Assembly (NCBI GenBank): GCA_016212925.1
Contig: JACRDF010000014.1
Span: forward strand, 62,001-126,000
DNA from: Desulfomonile tiedjei
GTDB taxonomy: Bacteria > Desulfobacterota > Desulfomonilia > Desulfomonilales > Desulfomonilaceae
Reading direction: 5' to 3'
Length of the DNA: 64,000 bases
Shown piece after piece: positions 41,594-50,821 of this stretch. A model generated the notes under the pieces. That model worked only from the letters and a program-made list of their open reading frames with translations, searched no databases and was not told where the DNA came from. Position numbers and translations under genes: made by a program. Each line of letters starts with the position of its first letter. Position 1 is the stretch's first letter.

Positions 41594-42904
41594 TTAATAC
41601 CGGCTGCCGACCGAACCGGGGAAGGTTTCTTTCATCACGAGGCTTGCAACCAGACCTAGGACGGATGACGCCAGCAGGACGATCAGCAGTGCCTTGTACC
41701 CTCCTATGGGATAGATGCCTGCAGGATCTTTTCCGTATGCGTCCAAGATCCACCCGAGGACAGGCTGAAAGATGGCACCACCCAGGAATGGGAACAGATT
41801 TACAGTACCCACTGATGTCCCCGCAATCTCAACGGGAAAGAGTTCCTTGGCCGTCGTGAAGCCTACAACTATTGTTGCGGCCGAACAGATCGAGAACAGA
41901 AACATGAAGAGGTAGAGCATCGGATGGGAAAATCCCTCTGGGAACGCGTTGAGCAGGAGAATGAGGCACACCACCAAGGAAGACGCCATCACCAACACTT
42001 TCTTCCGGCTGCGTAGCACTCTGTCTGAAAGAATGCTCGCCAACGGGCTGCCAACGATCAACCCCACGGCGATCATGGTGAGCACGTTACCGGCTTCGGC
42101 GCGGCTCATGCCGTACACATGCATGAAATAAGGTCCGGCCCAAAGGCCGCCGAAACCAAAGAACACCCCTGCAGAAAAGAAAAACCAGGCTGCAACGGGC
42201 CAGAAATAACGTTCCCTGACAACGCGCAACGCCCCTTCCCAAACCGGGATTACCAAAGGCGGAGCGGATGTTCCGGGTCCGATACTGTCGATTTCCGACA
42301 CAGAAGGCCATCCCATGTCTTGAGGGCGGTTGCGGACGAAGGTCCATACCAGTAGGGCCATGACCAGGGTCGCAACTCCTATGATCTCGAAGGAGACGCG
42401 CCAGCCGAACCATTCGGTCATTAAAGCCAGGGGAGTCGTGGCAGTCAAAGCGCCGACGCCTCCCATAGCCGCGAGGATGGCCGTCATGGAAGCGAATTCA
42501 CGTACGCGGAACCATTGCGACAGAATCTTCATAGCCGGTATGAAAACCATCGATGCGCCCAAGCCCACAATGATCCTGGCAGCGAGCGCCACCTCCATGC
42601 TTGGGGCCAGGCCGAACATCAGACTGCCGGCTCCCGCGATCACCAGAAAGAAAGCCGCGGTCTTTCGCGGTCCCAGGGTATCCGACAAAAGGCCGGCTGG
42701 GAATTGCATGATGGCATACGGATAAAAGTAGGCCGATGCCAAAAGTCCCATAAAGCCGGCGGATGCCTGGAAAGCATTCTGTAGATCTACAGCGACAACT
42801 GCCGGGCAGAGCCGATGGAAATAAACGAAGACGTAAGAGACGGCCATGATCCAGAAGATCAGCCATCGGTATTTGAACAACTTTCCTGTCGGAGGTTCCT
42901 GCAT
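41594..42904 (-). CDS. Major facilitator superfamily transporter
   Basis: About 436 residues from the ATG at 42904 (an upstream ATG at 42961 has no ribosome site). Twelve hydrophobic segments are apparent, beginning WLIFWIMAVSYVFVYFHRL. The loop 2-3 motif is visible as GLLSDTLGPRKTAA, and the second-half equivalent as ASILSDRVLRSRKK. The overall pattern (YFHRL early, QFPAGLLSD) resembles the anion/organic-acid proton symporters (phthalate or glycerol-3-phosphate type). A carboxylate substrate is plausible in an aromatic-degrading anaerobe but not shown. The next gene on the same strand is the GT9 gene. Confidence 0.85.
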   Translation of the reverse strand: MQEPPTGKLFKYRWLIFWIMAVSYVFVYFHRLCPAVVAVDLQNAFQASAGFMGLLASAYFYPYAIMQFPAGLLSDTLGPRKTAAFFLVIAGAGSLMFGLAPSMEVALAARIIVGLGASMVFIPAMKILSQWFRVREFASMTAILAAMGGVGALTATTPLALMTEWFGWRVSFEIIGVATLVMALLVWTFVRNRPQDMGWPSVSEIDSIGPGTSAPPLVIPVWEGALRVVRERYFWPVAAWFFFSAGVFFGFGGLWAGPYFMHVYGMSRAEAGNVLTMIAVGLIVGSPLASILSDRVLRSRKKVLVMASSLVVCLILLLNAFPEGFSHPMLYLFMFLFSICSAATIVVGFTTAKELFPVEIAGTSVGTVNLFPFLGGAIFQPVLGWILDAYGKDPAGIYPIGGYKALLIVLLASSVLGLVASLVMKETFPGSVGSRY

Positions 42905-43190
42905 GTGCCTCTCTGTGTGTGGCGAGGGGGCCGTGCCAACAAAGGTGATATCCGACACCATAACAAATCAAACGAACTCGTTCCCGCAAATTCCACCCAA
43001 ACAGAGTAACCGTCGAGTCACGCTGGAATCCGTTAGCCGCCAACCAGCGCCGAAAAACGGGGCGTTCTTCGCAAGGAAATGCTGTTACACAACTTCCTTG
43101 ACCTCGGGGTTCAGCCATTTTTGACATAGGCCTGCCATGCTGCTATGCTTTGTCCCGTTAAGCTCCCTATTTGACCTGAAGAGAATACAC

Positions 43191-44540
43191 ATGCTCAAGC
43201 CTTTTCTTAAGGCGGCCGGTGCGGACGAGGCGAGGGGTCTCCTGAGACGCTTCACGGCTCTGGACACGGAGGTGATTTCCGTCGACAAGGCCCTCTTCCG
43301 CGTCGTGGCTGAACCTGTGAAGGCCAGCGAGGACTGGCCGAGCTTTGATCGCTCCACAATGGACGGATTTGCCGTCCGATCGATGGACACGTTTGGGGCG
43401 ACGGAAACCATGCCGGCCTTGTTCACGGTTGTCGGCGAGGTGGCGATGGGTGAAATCCACGGCGTCATGCTGAAGCGGGGCCAGACGGTGCGCATCTGGA
43501 CAGGTGGGGCGCTCCCTTCCAACGCGGACGCGGTGGTAATGGTCGAGCACGTGGAAGAACTGGACTCGAACACCGTTGAAATTCTCAAGGCAGTTGCCCC
43601 ATTCGACAATGTTGTTCGCAAAGGGGAGGATTTCAAGCGGGGGGAAGCTCTTCTCGGAGGCGGTCATCGGCTGCGTTCACAAGATATAGGACTCCTGGCA
43701 GCGATGGGCCGATCGACGATCAAAGTTTATCGCAGGCCTGGCGTCGCGGTCATAAGTTCAGGGGATGAAATAGTTCCGGTCGAAGAAGAGCCGCCACCCG
43801 GATGCGTAAGAGACGTGAATCGCCATACATTGAGCGCGGCCGTACGAGTAGCCCATGCGCATCCCGTTTGGATCGGTATTGCTCCGGACAAACTGCGGGA
43901 GCTGTCTTTGTTAATCGAGCAAGGCGTTCGGAGTGCGGACATTGTTCTCATCTCCGGCGGCAGTTCTATGGGAAGCCGGGATTTGGTAATCGAGGCCATT
44001 GAATCCTATGACGATGCGGAGATCCTGCTTCACGGGGTAGCGGTATCTCCGGGAAAACCTTTGATTCTAGCCAGGATAGGCCATCGGCCGGTCGTCGGGC
44101 TGCCTGGTCATCCTGTGTCCGCGATGGTTTGTTTTGAACAGTTCGTTGTACCTCTAATTCGGCGCCTTGAAGGCGAAGATGTGGTCAGTCCGTTCTTGCA
44201 CCCTACCGTTCAAGCGATCCTGAGCCGCAATGTTCCTTCCAAGGAAGGGAGGCTGGATTTCATAAGAGTACGGCTGCAAGAACAAAGGGATGGCATAGTT
44301 GCCGTTCCCGTTCCCGGCAAGTCGGGGGTGATCTCGGCCATGGTTCGTGCGCACGGCTATGTGAGGATCGAACCGGATTGCGAAGGCTTGTACAAAGGCG
44401 ATGAGGTCACCGTAAGCCTGTTTGCCGATTGGATCGAGGAGAGCCTTGAGAAGAAACATTTACCTGGACATGAAGCCTCCCGAAGAAGGCCTGGCGATAT
44501 TTTTGGCCCATCTCGACAGGAGAAACTTTCCACGGTCTGA
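43191..44540 (+). CDS. moeA: Molybdopterin molybdenumtransferase MoeA
   Basis: Inserts molybdate into adenylylated molybdopterin to form Mo-cofactor. 449 residues from the ATG at 43191. MoeA motifs: FDRSTMDGFAVR near the N-terminus, IWTGGALPSNADAVVMVEHVE, GRSTIKVYRRPGVAVISSGDE, VLISGGSSMGSRD, and LPGHPVSAMVCFEQFV. A C-terminal domain of about 80 residues follows. The next gene, a second MoeA with an extra domain, starts inside its 3' end, so they form a tight pair. The product would serve FdhA and other molybdoenzymes. Confidence 0.92.
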   Translation: MLKPFLKAAGADEARGLLRRFTALDTEVISVDKALFRVVAEPVKASEDWPSFDRSTMDGFAVRSMDTFGATETMPALFTVVGEVAMGEIHGVMLKRGQTVRIWTGGALPSNADAVVMVEHVEELDSNTVEILKAVAPFDNVVRKGEDFKRGEALLGGGHRLRSQDIGLLAAMGRSTIKVYRRPGVAVISSGDEIVPVEEEPPPGCVRDVNRHTLSAAVRVAHAHPVWIGIAPDKLRELSLLIEQGVRSADIVLISGGSSMGSRDLVIEAIESYDDAEILLHGVAVSPGKPLILARIGHRPVVGLPGHPVSAMVCFEQFVVPLIRRLEGEDVVSPFLHPTVQAILSRNVPSKEGRLDFIRVRLQEQRDGIVAVPVPGKSGVISAMVRAHGYVRIEPDCEGLYKGDEVTVSLFADWIEESLEKKHLPGHEASRRRPGDIFGPSRQEKLSTV

Positions 44541-46368
44541 AAGGGTGCCGGTGGCTGAGGCCAGAGGCAGGGTCACAGCCGGCCCGGTTTATGCCCGACT
44601 CTCGTCCCCGCATTTTCACACCGCGGCCATGGATGGGTTCGCACTGATTGCTGAAAGCACCTTCGGCGCTGGGCCTGACAACCCCATGAAATTGCGAATA
44701 GGCAGTGACGCCTGGCCGGTGAACACCGGTCGGTCGCTCCCCCCGCACGTCGACGCCGTGGTCATGATAGAAAACGTCCACTTCCTGGATGATGAGACTT
44801 TCGAGATCGACCAGGCGCTGGTGCCCTGGGAGAATGTCCGCAGGGTCGGCGAGGACTTTGTTGCATCGGAAATGATCATGCCGGGACGCCATTGCATAAC
44901 CGCGTACGAGCTAGGTGCCCTGCTGGCAGGCGGCATAGCTGCAGTAGAAGTCATAGAGAAACCTCGCGTGGTGCTGATCCCCACGGGGTCCGAGCTTGTT
45001 GAAGCGGACACACTCAGCGAGAGGGACCCCGCGCCGGGGAAAAGTCTGGAGTTCAATACGGTTGTCCTAGCCGGGCTTGTTGAGCAGGCTGGTGGCATTG
45101 CCAGAAGGACCCCGATAGTAGCGGACACTTTTGCTGAGGTCAAATCAGCGATAATGGAAGGCGTTCGCTCCGACGCGCATCTCGTGGTGATGAACGCGGG
45201 GTCTTCCGCGGGGAGTGAGGACTACACGGCCGCGGCCATAGGGGAGTTGGGCCAAGTTCTTGTCCATGGCGTGGCCATGATGCCGGGCAAGCCGACAATA
45301 CTCGGCATCGTGGACGGCAAGCCCGTCATCGGCAACCCAGGATATCCGGTTTCAGCGGTCCTGTCGTTCGAGGTCTTTGCTCTTCCGGTCCTCCACACCA
45401 TGCTGGGGCTGCCTCACCATCACAGACCCACAATTCCGGCCGTAACGGCCAGAAAAATACCCTCCAAACTCGGTCGGGAGGAATTCTTCCGTGTCAAGCT
45501 GGGTAAAGTCGGTGGAAGGGTGATCGCCGCACCCCTGCCCCGCGGCGCGGGCTCCATCACAACGCTGACGCGCGCGGACGGCATCCTTCGTATTCCTGCA
45601 CGAAGTGAAGGGATAGACCAGTCAGCCGCGGTTGAAGTGGAGCTGTTGAGGCCCGTCGCGGAGATAGAGCGAACCGTGGTTTGCATAGGTAGCCACGACC
45701 TCACTCTTGACCTGATCGCTGACGAGTTGATCCCCCACAACGTTTACCTCTCATCCAGCCACGTGGGAAGCCTCGGTGGCTTGCTGGCACTCAAGAGCCG
45801 CAGCGCTCACATGGCCACGTCACATTTGCTGGATCTTGAGACGGGTATTTACAACTGGCCGTACATAAAAAGGCATATTCCCGACGTGCCGGTAAAAGTC
45901 TTCCACTGCGTGATGAGGGAACAAGGCTTCATGGTCCTTAAGGGCAATCCGAAAAACATTCGTGGCATCGAAGACCTGCTTCGAGAGGAAGTAACGTTTA
46001 TTAATCGTCAAGCCGGCGCGGGGACCAGGGTGTTGTTGGACTATTGCCTGGACAAGGCCGGTTTAGACCCTGACGGAATCACGGGCTATCAAATGGAGGA
46101 GTACACTCATACCTCAGTTGCGGTGGCGGTATTGTCAGGAGTCGCGGACGTCGGCATGGGGGTTCTGGCCGCCGCGAAAGCCTTGGGACTTGACTTCATC
46201 CCCGTGGCAACCGAGCAATACGATATTGTAATCCCAATGGAAAACGTCGAGGACGAGAAAATCAAAATCCTACTGGAGGTGCTTCGAGGCCCGTCGTTCA
46301 AGAAAAGAGTCCTCGAACTTGGCGGATACGGTGTCGAACGCAGCGGTGAAGAAATAACGGAACCGTGA
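44446..46368 (+). CDS. MoeA fused to a periplasmic-binding-like domain
   Basis: 640 residues from TTG at 44446 (after GAGGAGA); the frame extends to 44422. The N-terminal about 400 residues are a complete MoeA-type domain (FHTAAMDGFALIAE; SLPPHVDAVVMIE; VEVIEKPRVVLIPTGSEL; NAGSSAGSEDYTAA; GNPGYPVSAVLSFE). From about residue 415 (RTVVCIGSHDLTLDLIADEL) a PBP-like substrate-binding domain follows (SSSHVGSLGGLLAL ... VLLDYCLDKAGLDPDGI), as in the known MoeA-PBP fusions of archaea and Desulfobacterota. The binding domain may sense molybdate, tungstate or a cofactor intermediate. It overlaps the upstream moeA by about 95 bp. Two MoeA forms could allow separate Mo and W insertion, which is inference. 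Confidence 0.9.
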   Translation: MRRNIYLDMKPPEEGLAIFLAHLDRRNFPRSERVPVAEARGRVTAGPVYARLSSPHFHTAAMDGFALIAESTFGAGPDNPMKLRIGSDAWPVNTGRSLPPHVDAVVMIENVHFLDDETFEIDQALVPWENVRRVGEDFVASEMIMPGRHCITAYELGALLAGGIAAVEVIEKPRVVLIPTGSELVEADTLSERDPAPGKSLEFNTVVLAGLVEQAGGIARRTPIVADTFAEVKSAIMEGVRSDAHLVVMNAGSSAGSEDYTAAAIGELGQVLVHGVAMMPGKPTILGIVDGKPVIGNPGYPVSAVLSFEVFALPVLHTMLGLPHHHRPTIPAVTARKIPSKLGREEFFRVKLGKVGGRVIAAPLPRGAGSITTLTRADGILRIPARSEGIDQSAAVEVELLRPVAEIERTVVCIGSHDLTLDLIADELIPHNVYLSSSHVGSLGGLLALKSRSAHMATSHLLDLETGIYNWPYIKRHIPDVPVKVFHCVMREQGFMVLKGNPKNIRGIEDLLREEVTFINRQAGAGTRVLLDYCLDKAGLDPDGITGYQMEEYTHTSVAVAVLSGVADVGMGVLAAAKALGLDFIPVATEQYDIVIPMENVEDEKIKILLEVLRGPSFKKRVLELGGYGVERSGEEITEP

Positions 46369-46757
46369 TGCGATTTGCGTGCAGGCCTTTGCCGATATCG
46401 CCAGCTTAATAGCGAATTAGTATCAGTCTTTCGGGGAACCCTCTGTTTTTTGTGGGGCAGTCCCGCCACTCGCGGGATTCCAGCCTGCCTTTCCTAAAGG
46501 GCCAATAATGACAGGCTGGAAAGCCTGTCCCACACTAAGAGATCAAATGCACCGGCTAAAATTGCCGGCCTGCCAGCAAATCAACCATATTCTTGACCAG
46601 AATCCCCGGCTGTTGACCGCGGGAGGCGACTCTGTTACAAAAGGAAGAGGGCAGCAGTTGCGAAGGGACGTTCTTGTTCTCGATTGCTGCGAACCTCGAC
46701 AGCCGACCGCGTCAGAATCCGCGGTCGAATTTGATTGTAGTGCAAAAGGAATAGACG
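46369..46757. other. Spacer upstream of greA with REP-like palindrome
   Basis: It contains REP copy 2 (46452-46535, listed separately). The rest shows no gene, and the greA promoter presumably lies in 46620-46740. Confidence 0.45.
46452..46535. repeat. REP-like palindrome, copy 2
   Basis: Outer arms GTGGGGCAG...TTCCAGCCTG pair with CAGGCTGGAAAGCCTGTCCCAC. Compared with copy 1 it has an extra small hairpin TCCCGC-CACTC-GCGGGA inserted in the left arm. The loop contains TCCTAAAGGGCC, also resembling copy 1. Confidence 0.8.
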
Positions 46758-47234
46758 ATGGGTGCGAAAAGACGTCCTATTACCCCGGAAGGGCACAAAA
46801 AGTTAAAGGAAGAGATCGACCGGCTCATTCGTGTAGAAAGACCTAGTGTTATCAAAGAGATTGAAATAGCGATCGGTCACGGGGATTTGTCGGAAAATGC
46901 CGAGTACACTTACGCCAAGGAAAAGCAGGCCCTTATTGAAACTCGTGTGAGAGACCTCCAGGCAAGGCTTTCGGCATGTGAGGTGATTGATCTGGCGGCC
47001 CTGCCTCAAACCGATCGAATCGTTTTCGGAACCTCCGTCACCATCGAAGACGTGGACACCAGTGAACAGAAAGTTTACAAGCTCCTTGGGCAGGACGAGG
47101 CGGACATCTCCAAGGGAATCATTTCAATAGACTCGCCTCTTGGAAAGGCCCTGATCGGAAAAGAAGTTAATGACGTGGTTGAAGTCAAGACCCCGAACGG
47201 GCTCCGCGAATATGAAGTATTGGAGATCTCCTGA
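46758..47234 (+). CDS. greA: Transcription elongation factor GreA
   Basis: 158 residues. GreA rescues backtracked RNA polymerase by stimulating transcript cleavage through its coiled-coil tip. The N-terminal coiled coil is visible (RRPITPEGHKKLKEEIDRL), with the conserved acidic tip GHGDLSENAEYTYAKEKQ. The C-terminal FKBP-like domain contains FGTSVTIEDVD and SPLGKALIGKEVNDVVEVKTP. It is complete. It is followed about 70 bp downstream by the HAD-fusion gene. Confidence 0.95.
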   Translation: MGAKRRPITPEGHKKLKEEIDRLIRVERPSVIKEIEIAIGHGDLSENAEYTYAKEKQALIETRVRDLQARLSACEVIDLAALPQTDRIVFGTSVTIEDVDTSEQKVYKLLGQDEADISKGIISIDSPLGKALIGKEVNDVVEVKTPNGLREYEVLEIS

Positions 47235-47305
47235 GCTGAATTGTACTGTTTACTATAAAGCGTTGTTTTTTGGCCCACCCACCGCGAGTTTGGAAGCACA
47301 GTTCC

Positions 47306-48607
47306 ATGCCTGAGACAAAAAAGACCCCCCGCATCCTTATATTGTGCGATTTTGACGGCACCGTGTCCACAAAGGACACTGTGAACCGCCTGGTCAGGGA
47401 TCATCTGACAGACCCGGAATGGCGGTTTCAGGTAAAAAGGTACTTTCGGGGCGAGATAGGCTCCTTGGCCGTTTATCGCGCGATAGCCCCGATGATGAGG
47501 ATGACGCAGGAGGACCTTGAAAAATTCGTCCTGAGCCACGCGTCCCTTGATCCGCACTTTCCGCACTTCCTCCAGTGGGCATCGGAGAACGGCATCGACG
47601 TAAAGATCGTTTCCGATGGCTTCGATGCCACCATCAAGGCGCTTTTCAACAACCACAATATCCGAGGCTTGGAGATCTTTGCCAACGAGATGAGGTTTGG
47701 ACCGGACGCCTCGGTGTCGATGGCAAGCCCCCACTACAACCCTGCTTGCGGCACATGCGGGACCTGCAAGTTGAACGTGGTGCGACGGTTTCGGCCGGAT
47801 TACGACAGGATCGTACTAATCGGGGACGGGGAATCGGACAGACATGCCGCGGGAGAGGCCGATGTGGTCCTGGCTCTGCATGATTTGTTCGTGTACTGTG
47901 CTCGTACCGGCATCCCCGCAGTGCGCATAGAAGGCTTCCGGGATGTACCTCGGCTCCTCACCAGACGCGTAGCAGCGGTAACCTTCGACATGGACGGCAC
48001 CCTGGTAGACTCCATCGGAACCATAACCGCCGCATTTAATCATATGTTCTCGACGCTCGGTTACCCGCTGATGACCGAGCAAGAGGTGGCTCGGGTCACA
48101 AGCATTTCTTTGAAAGACTTTGTTCGGTCCTACCTGAAGCCCGAGGAAGCCGAATTTGGCGTCAAGGTATTTCGAGATTACTACGACCGGATCTTTCTCA
48201 AGCAGGCTTCCATGATGCCCGGCGCACTGGACGCCCTGCAAACCCTGAATGGAAATATCGTGCAAGGCATAATCACCAATAAGCGCGGCGAATACGCCAG
48301 GAGAATGGCCGAGCACTTTGGCTTTTCGAAGAATATGGCCCGCATCATAGGAGCGGAGGACGGTTTCAAGGCCAAACCGGCGGGTGAGATGTTCGAGGAA
48401 TTCATGAGGTCGGTTGGCGCCAGTGCAGACGGCACGGTGTATGTCGGGGACTCGCCCATTGATGTCAAGGCCGCTGCCAACGCGGGGATGGATGCGTTTG
48501 CCGTGGCGGGACGGATTTTCTCCGCTGAAGAGCTCGCGCAAACTGCTCCACGCAGGGTGCTTAACAGCATTTCCGAACTTCCTGCCGCGCTTCAGCCATT
48601 AATTTGA
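47306..48607 (+). CDS. Tandem HAD phosphatase (MtnX-like plus Gph-like fusion)
   Basis: 433 residues made of two complete HAD-superfamily hydrolase domains. The first (residues about 8-215) has CDFDGTVSTKDTVNRL (motif I), VKIVSDGFDATI (motif II) and VLIGDGESDRHAAGEADVV (motif IV), as in phosphoserine phosphatase/MtnX-type enzymes. It also carries an internal ACGTCGTCK cysteine motif. The second (about 220-425) has TFDMDGTLVDSIGTI (motif I), ITNKRGEYARRMAEHFG and YVGDSPIDVKAAANAG (motif IV), as in phosphoglycolate phosphatase. An ATG at 47306 is preferred over 47270. Two phosphatases in one chain is uncommon. Substrates cannot be deduced. Confidence 0.82.
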   Translation: MPETKKTPRILILCDFDGTVSTKDTVNRLVRDHLTDPEWRFQVKRYFRGEIGSLAVYRAIAPMMRMTQEDLEKFVLSHASLDPHFPHFLQWASENGIDVKIVSDGFDATIKALFNNHNIRGLEIFANEMRFGPDASVSMASPHYNPACGTCGTCKLNVVRRFRPDYDRIVLIGDGESDRHAAGEADVVLALHDLFVYCARTGIPAVRIEGFRDVPRLLTRRVAAVTFDMDGTLVDSIGTITAAFNHMFSTLGYPLMTEQEVARVTSISLKDFVRSYLKPEEAEFGVKVFRDYYDRIFLKQASMMPGALDALQTLNGNIVQGIITNKRGEYARRMAEHFGFSKNMARIIGAEDGFKAKPAGEMFEEFMRSVGASADGTVYVGDSPIDVKAAANAGMDAFAVAGRIFSAEELAQTAPRRVLNSISELPAALQPLI

Positions 48608-49134
48608 ACTTTGATGTGCAAGAAACCTCGGTGGCCTGCCCGCGCTTGCTTTCCAGGCCTCTATGGGGTTTCCCAAGGGCTTCTTGCTTCTTTTGTTCCT
48701 TTTCTTTGGAACAGCCACACCTGGTTGGTGTCTGATAGTTGTAATACCTACCTACTGCAATAGTGATTGAGAGGCCCCTTTGTTCCTACCATGCATGAGG
48801 GCCTTTCGTTTTTCGAATGCTTTTGAAAATCTTGCAGGCCGCCTAAATTCACGGTTGTTAAATTATTGCTCCGCCGCCACGAGATCGCCTTGTCAATACG
48901 TCGTTGCTTGGTCCGTATTTTGCAACTATACTTGAACATAGACGGACCTGAAGTGGGTCCGGTATCCCATTATAATGCCGAGAACGAGACAGAAGACCTT
49001 CTGCCATCCGATCTATCAGGTTCGGTGGCGGAGGTCGGTAAAACTGATCTTCTCGCTTGGCTTTCCCGATCGACGAGGCCAAAGTTCCACGCTCTCCATG
49101 CCCATGGTGCCACGAAAACAAGGGGGTAGAGAAG
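48608..49134. other. Spacer upstream of the sigma54 activator
   Basis: About 527 bases without a supported gene. A weak terminator-like hairpin AGGCCCC...GAGGGCCTTTCGTTTTT lies at about 48772-48816. The remainder should contain the activator promoter. Confidence 0.45.
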
Positions 49135-50466
49135 ATGGAAAACCAGCAGTTGTTTCAAGCGATCCTTAACAGCATTTCCGAAGGCGTGCTGACACTGGAC
49201 AAAGACTGGAAAATAGGCTCGTGGAATCGGGCTGCCGAAAGAATAACGGGTTTTCACAAAGAGGAAGTGGTCGGCCAAGAGTGCATGAAGATTTTTCGGA
49301 CTTCTCTTTGTCGAGAGCATTGTCCGGTTGATAGAGCGCTCTCCTGCGGCCATCCATATCGGGATGTCGAAGTTGCCATCAGGAACAAACGCAACGAAGT
49401 GGTCCACATCATGGTCAACGCGGCCCCCCTGTACGATGCGGAAGGCCACATCATAGGGGGCCTGGAGACTTTTCGCGATGTCACCCAGACTCATTGGATG
49501 CAGGAGGAATTGCAGCGGCACTACGGGTACACGAAGATAGTAGGCCGGAGCGATGCCATGAAGAAGGTTTTCGAGATCATGGGGTCGCTGATAAACACTG
49601 ATACCACGGTTCTTGTTGAGGGAGAGTCGGGCACCGGAAAAGAACTTATTGCTCGGGCGCTTCATTTCTACGGCCCGCGGAAAGCCAAATCGTTTGTGGC
49701 AGTAAATTGCTCCGCCCTGCCCGAAGGGGTCCTGGAATCGGAGCTTTTCGGACATGCCAAAGGCGCCTTCACCGGCGCGATCAGGGATCATGTAGGAAAA
49801 TTCGAGCTGGCCAACGGCGGGACGTTGTTCCTGGATGAAATCGCAGAAGTGAGCCCTTCGATTCAGGTCAAGCTCCTCAGGGTCCTTGAGGAAAGGGAGT
49901 TTCAACGGGTCGGTGACAACCGCAGTATCAAGGTGAACATCAGACTGATAACGGCCACAAACAAGGACCTTTACCAGAAGGTCCTGGACGGGTCGTTTCG
50001 CGACGACCTCTATTACCGTTTGAGCGTTTTCCCTCTGCACCTTCCGCCGTTACGCGAGCGCGTTGAGGACCTGCCTCTTCTCGTGGGGCACTTCATCAGG
50101 AAGTTCAACAAGCAGATGGGAAGGAACATCCAGGGAATCGCAGACCAGGTATTGGAAGTCCTTGAAAACTATTCGTGGCCCGGCAACGTAAGGGAATTGG
50201 CCAACGCCATAGAGCACGCTTTTGTTCATTGCAGAGGATTGCTGCTCCACGACGCGGACCTTCCTCATCATATTGCCAACGCTGCACCCCCAGTTCCACC
50301 GAAAAAGTCCAGAGGAACGCAGAAGCAACTTGATCTGGTGGAAAGGGAACTGATCGTCAAGGAACTGGAAGCTGCTGACTGGAAGAAGCACATTGCGGCG
50401 CGGCGTCTCGGCATGAGCCGGGCTACGCTATGGAGGAAAATGGAAAAGTTTGGGATCGACAGATAG
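49135..50466 (+). CDS. PAS-containing sigma54-dependent transcriptional activator
   Basis: 443 residues, bacterial enhancer-binding protein. The N-terminal PAS domain (about residues 5-115) contains Cys50, Cys59 and Cys63 (GQECMKIFRTSLCREHC), a possible redox or metal site. The AAA+ domain has Walker A GESGTGKE (163-170), the sigma54-contacting GAFTGA (210-215), Walker B LFLDEI and an R-finger region. The C-terminal Fis-type HTH is RRLGMSRATLWRKMEKFG. The ATG at 49135 follows GGGGTAGAG. A perfect sigma54 promoter lies 250 bp downstream, before the receiver gene, which makes this activator its probable regulator and hence of the Hmc-type cluster. Confidence 0.92.
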   Translation: MENQQLFQAILNSISEGVLTLDKDWKIGSWNRAAERITGFHKEEVVGQECMKIFRTSLCREHCPVDRALSCGHPYRDVEVAIRNKRNEVVHIMVNAAPLYDAEGHIIGGLETFRDVTQTHWMQEELQRHYGYTKIVGRSDAMKKVFEIMGSLINTDTTVLVEGESGTGKELIARALHFYGPRKAKSFVAVNCSALPEGVLESELFGHAKGAFTGAIRDHVGKFELANGGTLFLDEIAEVSPSIQVKLLRVLEEREFQRVGDNRSIKVNIRLITATNKDLYQKVLDGSFRDDLYYRLSVFPLHLPPLRERVEDLPLLVGHFIRKFNKQMGRNIQGIADQVLEVLENYSWPGNVRELANAIEHAFVHCRGLLLHDADLPHHIANAAPPVPPKKSRGTQKQLDLVERELIVKELEAADWKKHIAARRLGMSRATLWRKMEKFGIDR

Positions 50467-50821
50467 TTGCATCTTCCGTGAACGTTTCATCCGTGAGACG
50501 TGAAGCAATCGTCGCTATGTCAGCAACTTACCTTAAACCTCGGTTTTGGCGTCGCAGGCTTGAAACGTTTAGTTGTGCGACCCTTCTCCCCTACCCTTTA
50601 TTCACCCGCCCGATATTTTCCTAATCGTCAAGGCCTTGTCTCCATAATAACCATCTATTTCAGTACGTTAACTATTCACGGTGATCTTAACGTGAACCCT
50701 TGAGCGTGATGGCACGGCAGTTGCTCTAACTCGCAGTGGATCAACGTGGCGGCACGCGAAATAGGCATCCCCATCGCAGGGATGGCTGCCGCCGGAGGCA
50801 CCCAAGAAGGAGGGACCGGCC
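50467..50821. promoter_or_regulatory. Regulatory spacer of the receiver/kinase/Hmc cluster
   Basis: A 355-bp spacer with no gene. It contains the sigma54 promoter at 50710-50725. Upstream are repeated CGTGAA/TTCACG words (around 50477-50505, and the dyad TTCACG 50675-50680 with CGTGAA 50691-50696) and a second dyad ACGTTAA (50665-50671) with TTAACGT (50687-50693). These are plausible enhancer sites for the activator. Confidence 0.65.
50710..50725 (+). promoter_or_regulatory. Sigma54 (-24/-12) promoter
   Basis: TGGCACG-GCAG-TTGCT has the exact GG and GC positions and spacing of the sigma54 consensus. Transcription would begin near 50737, about 85 bp before the receiver start codon. A sigma54 activator gene lies just upstream. 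Confidence 0.88.

Noticed and set aside
48970-50040. Long minus-strand frame opposite the sigma54 activator
   Set aside because: The plus-strand protein has Walker, GAFTGA and Fis motifs; the antisense frame has none.
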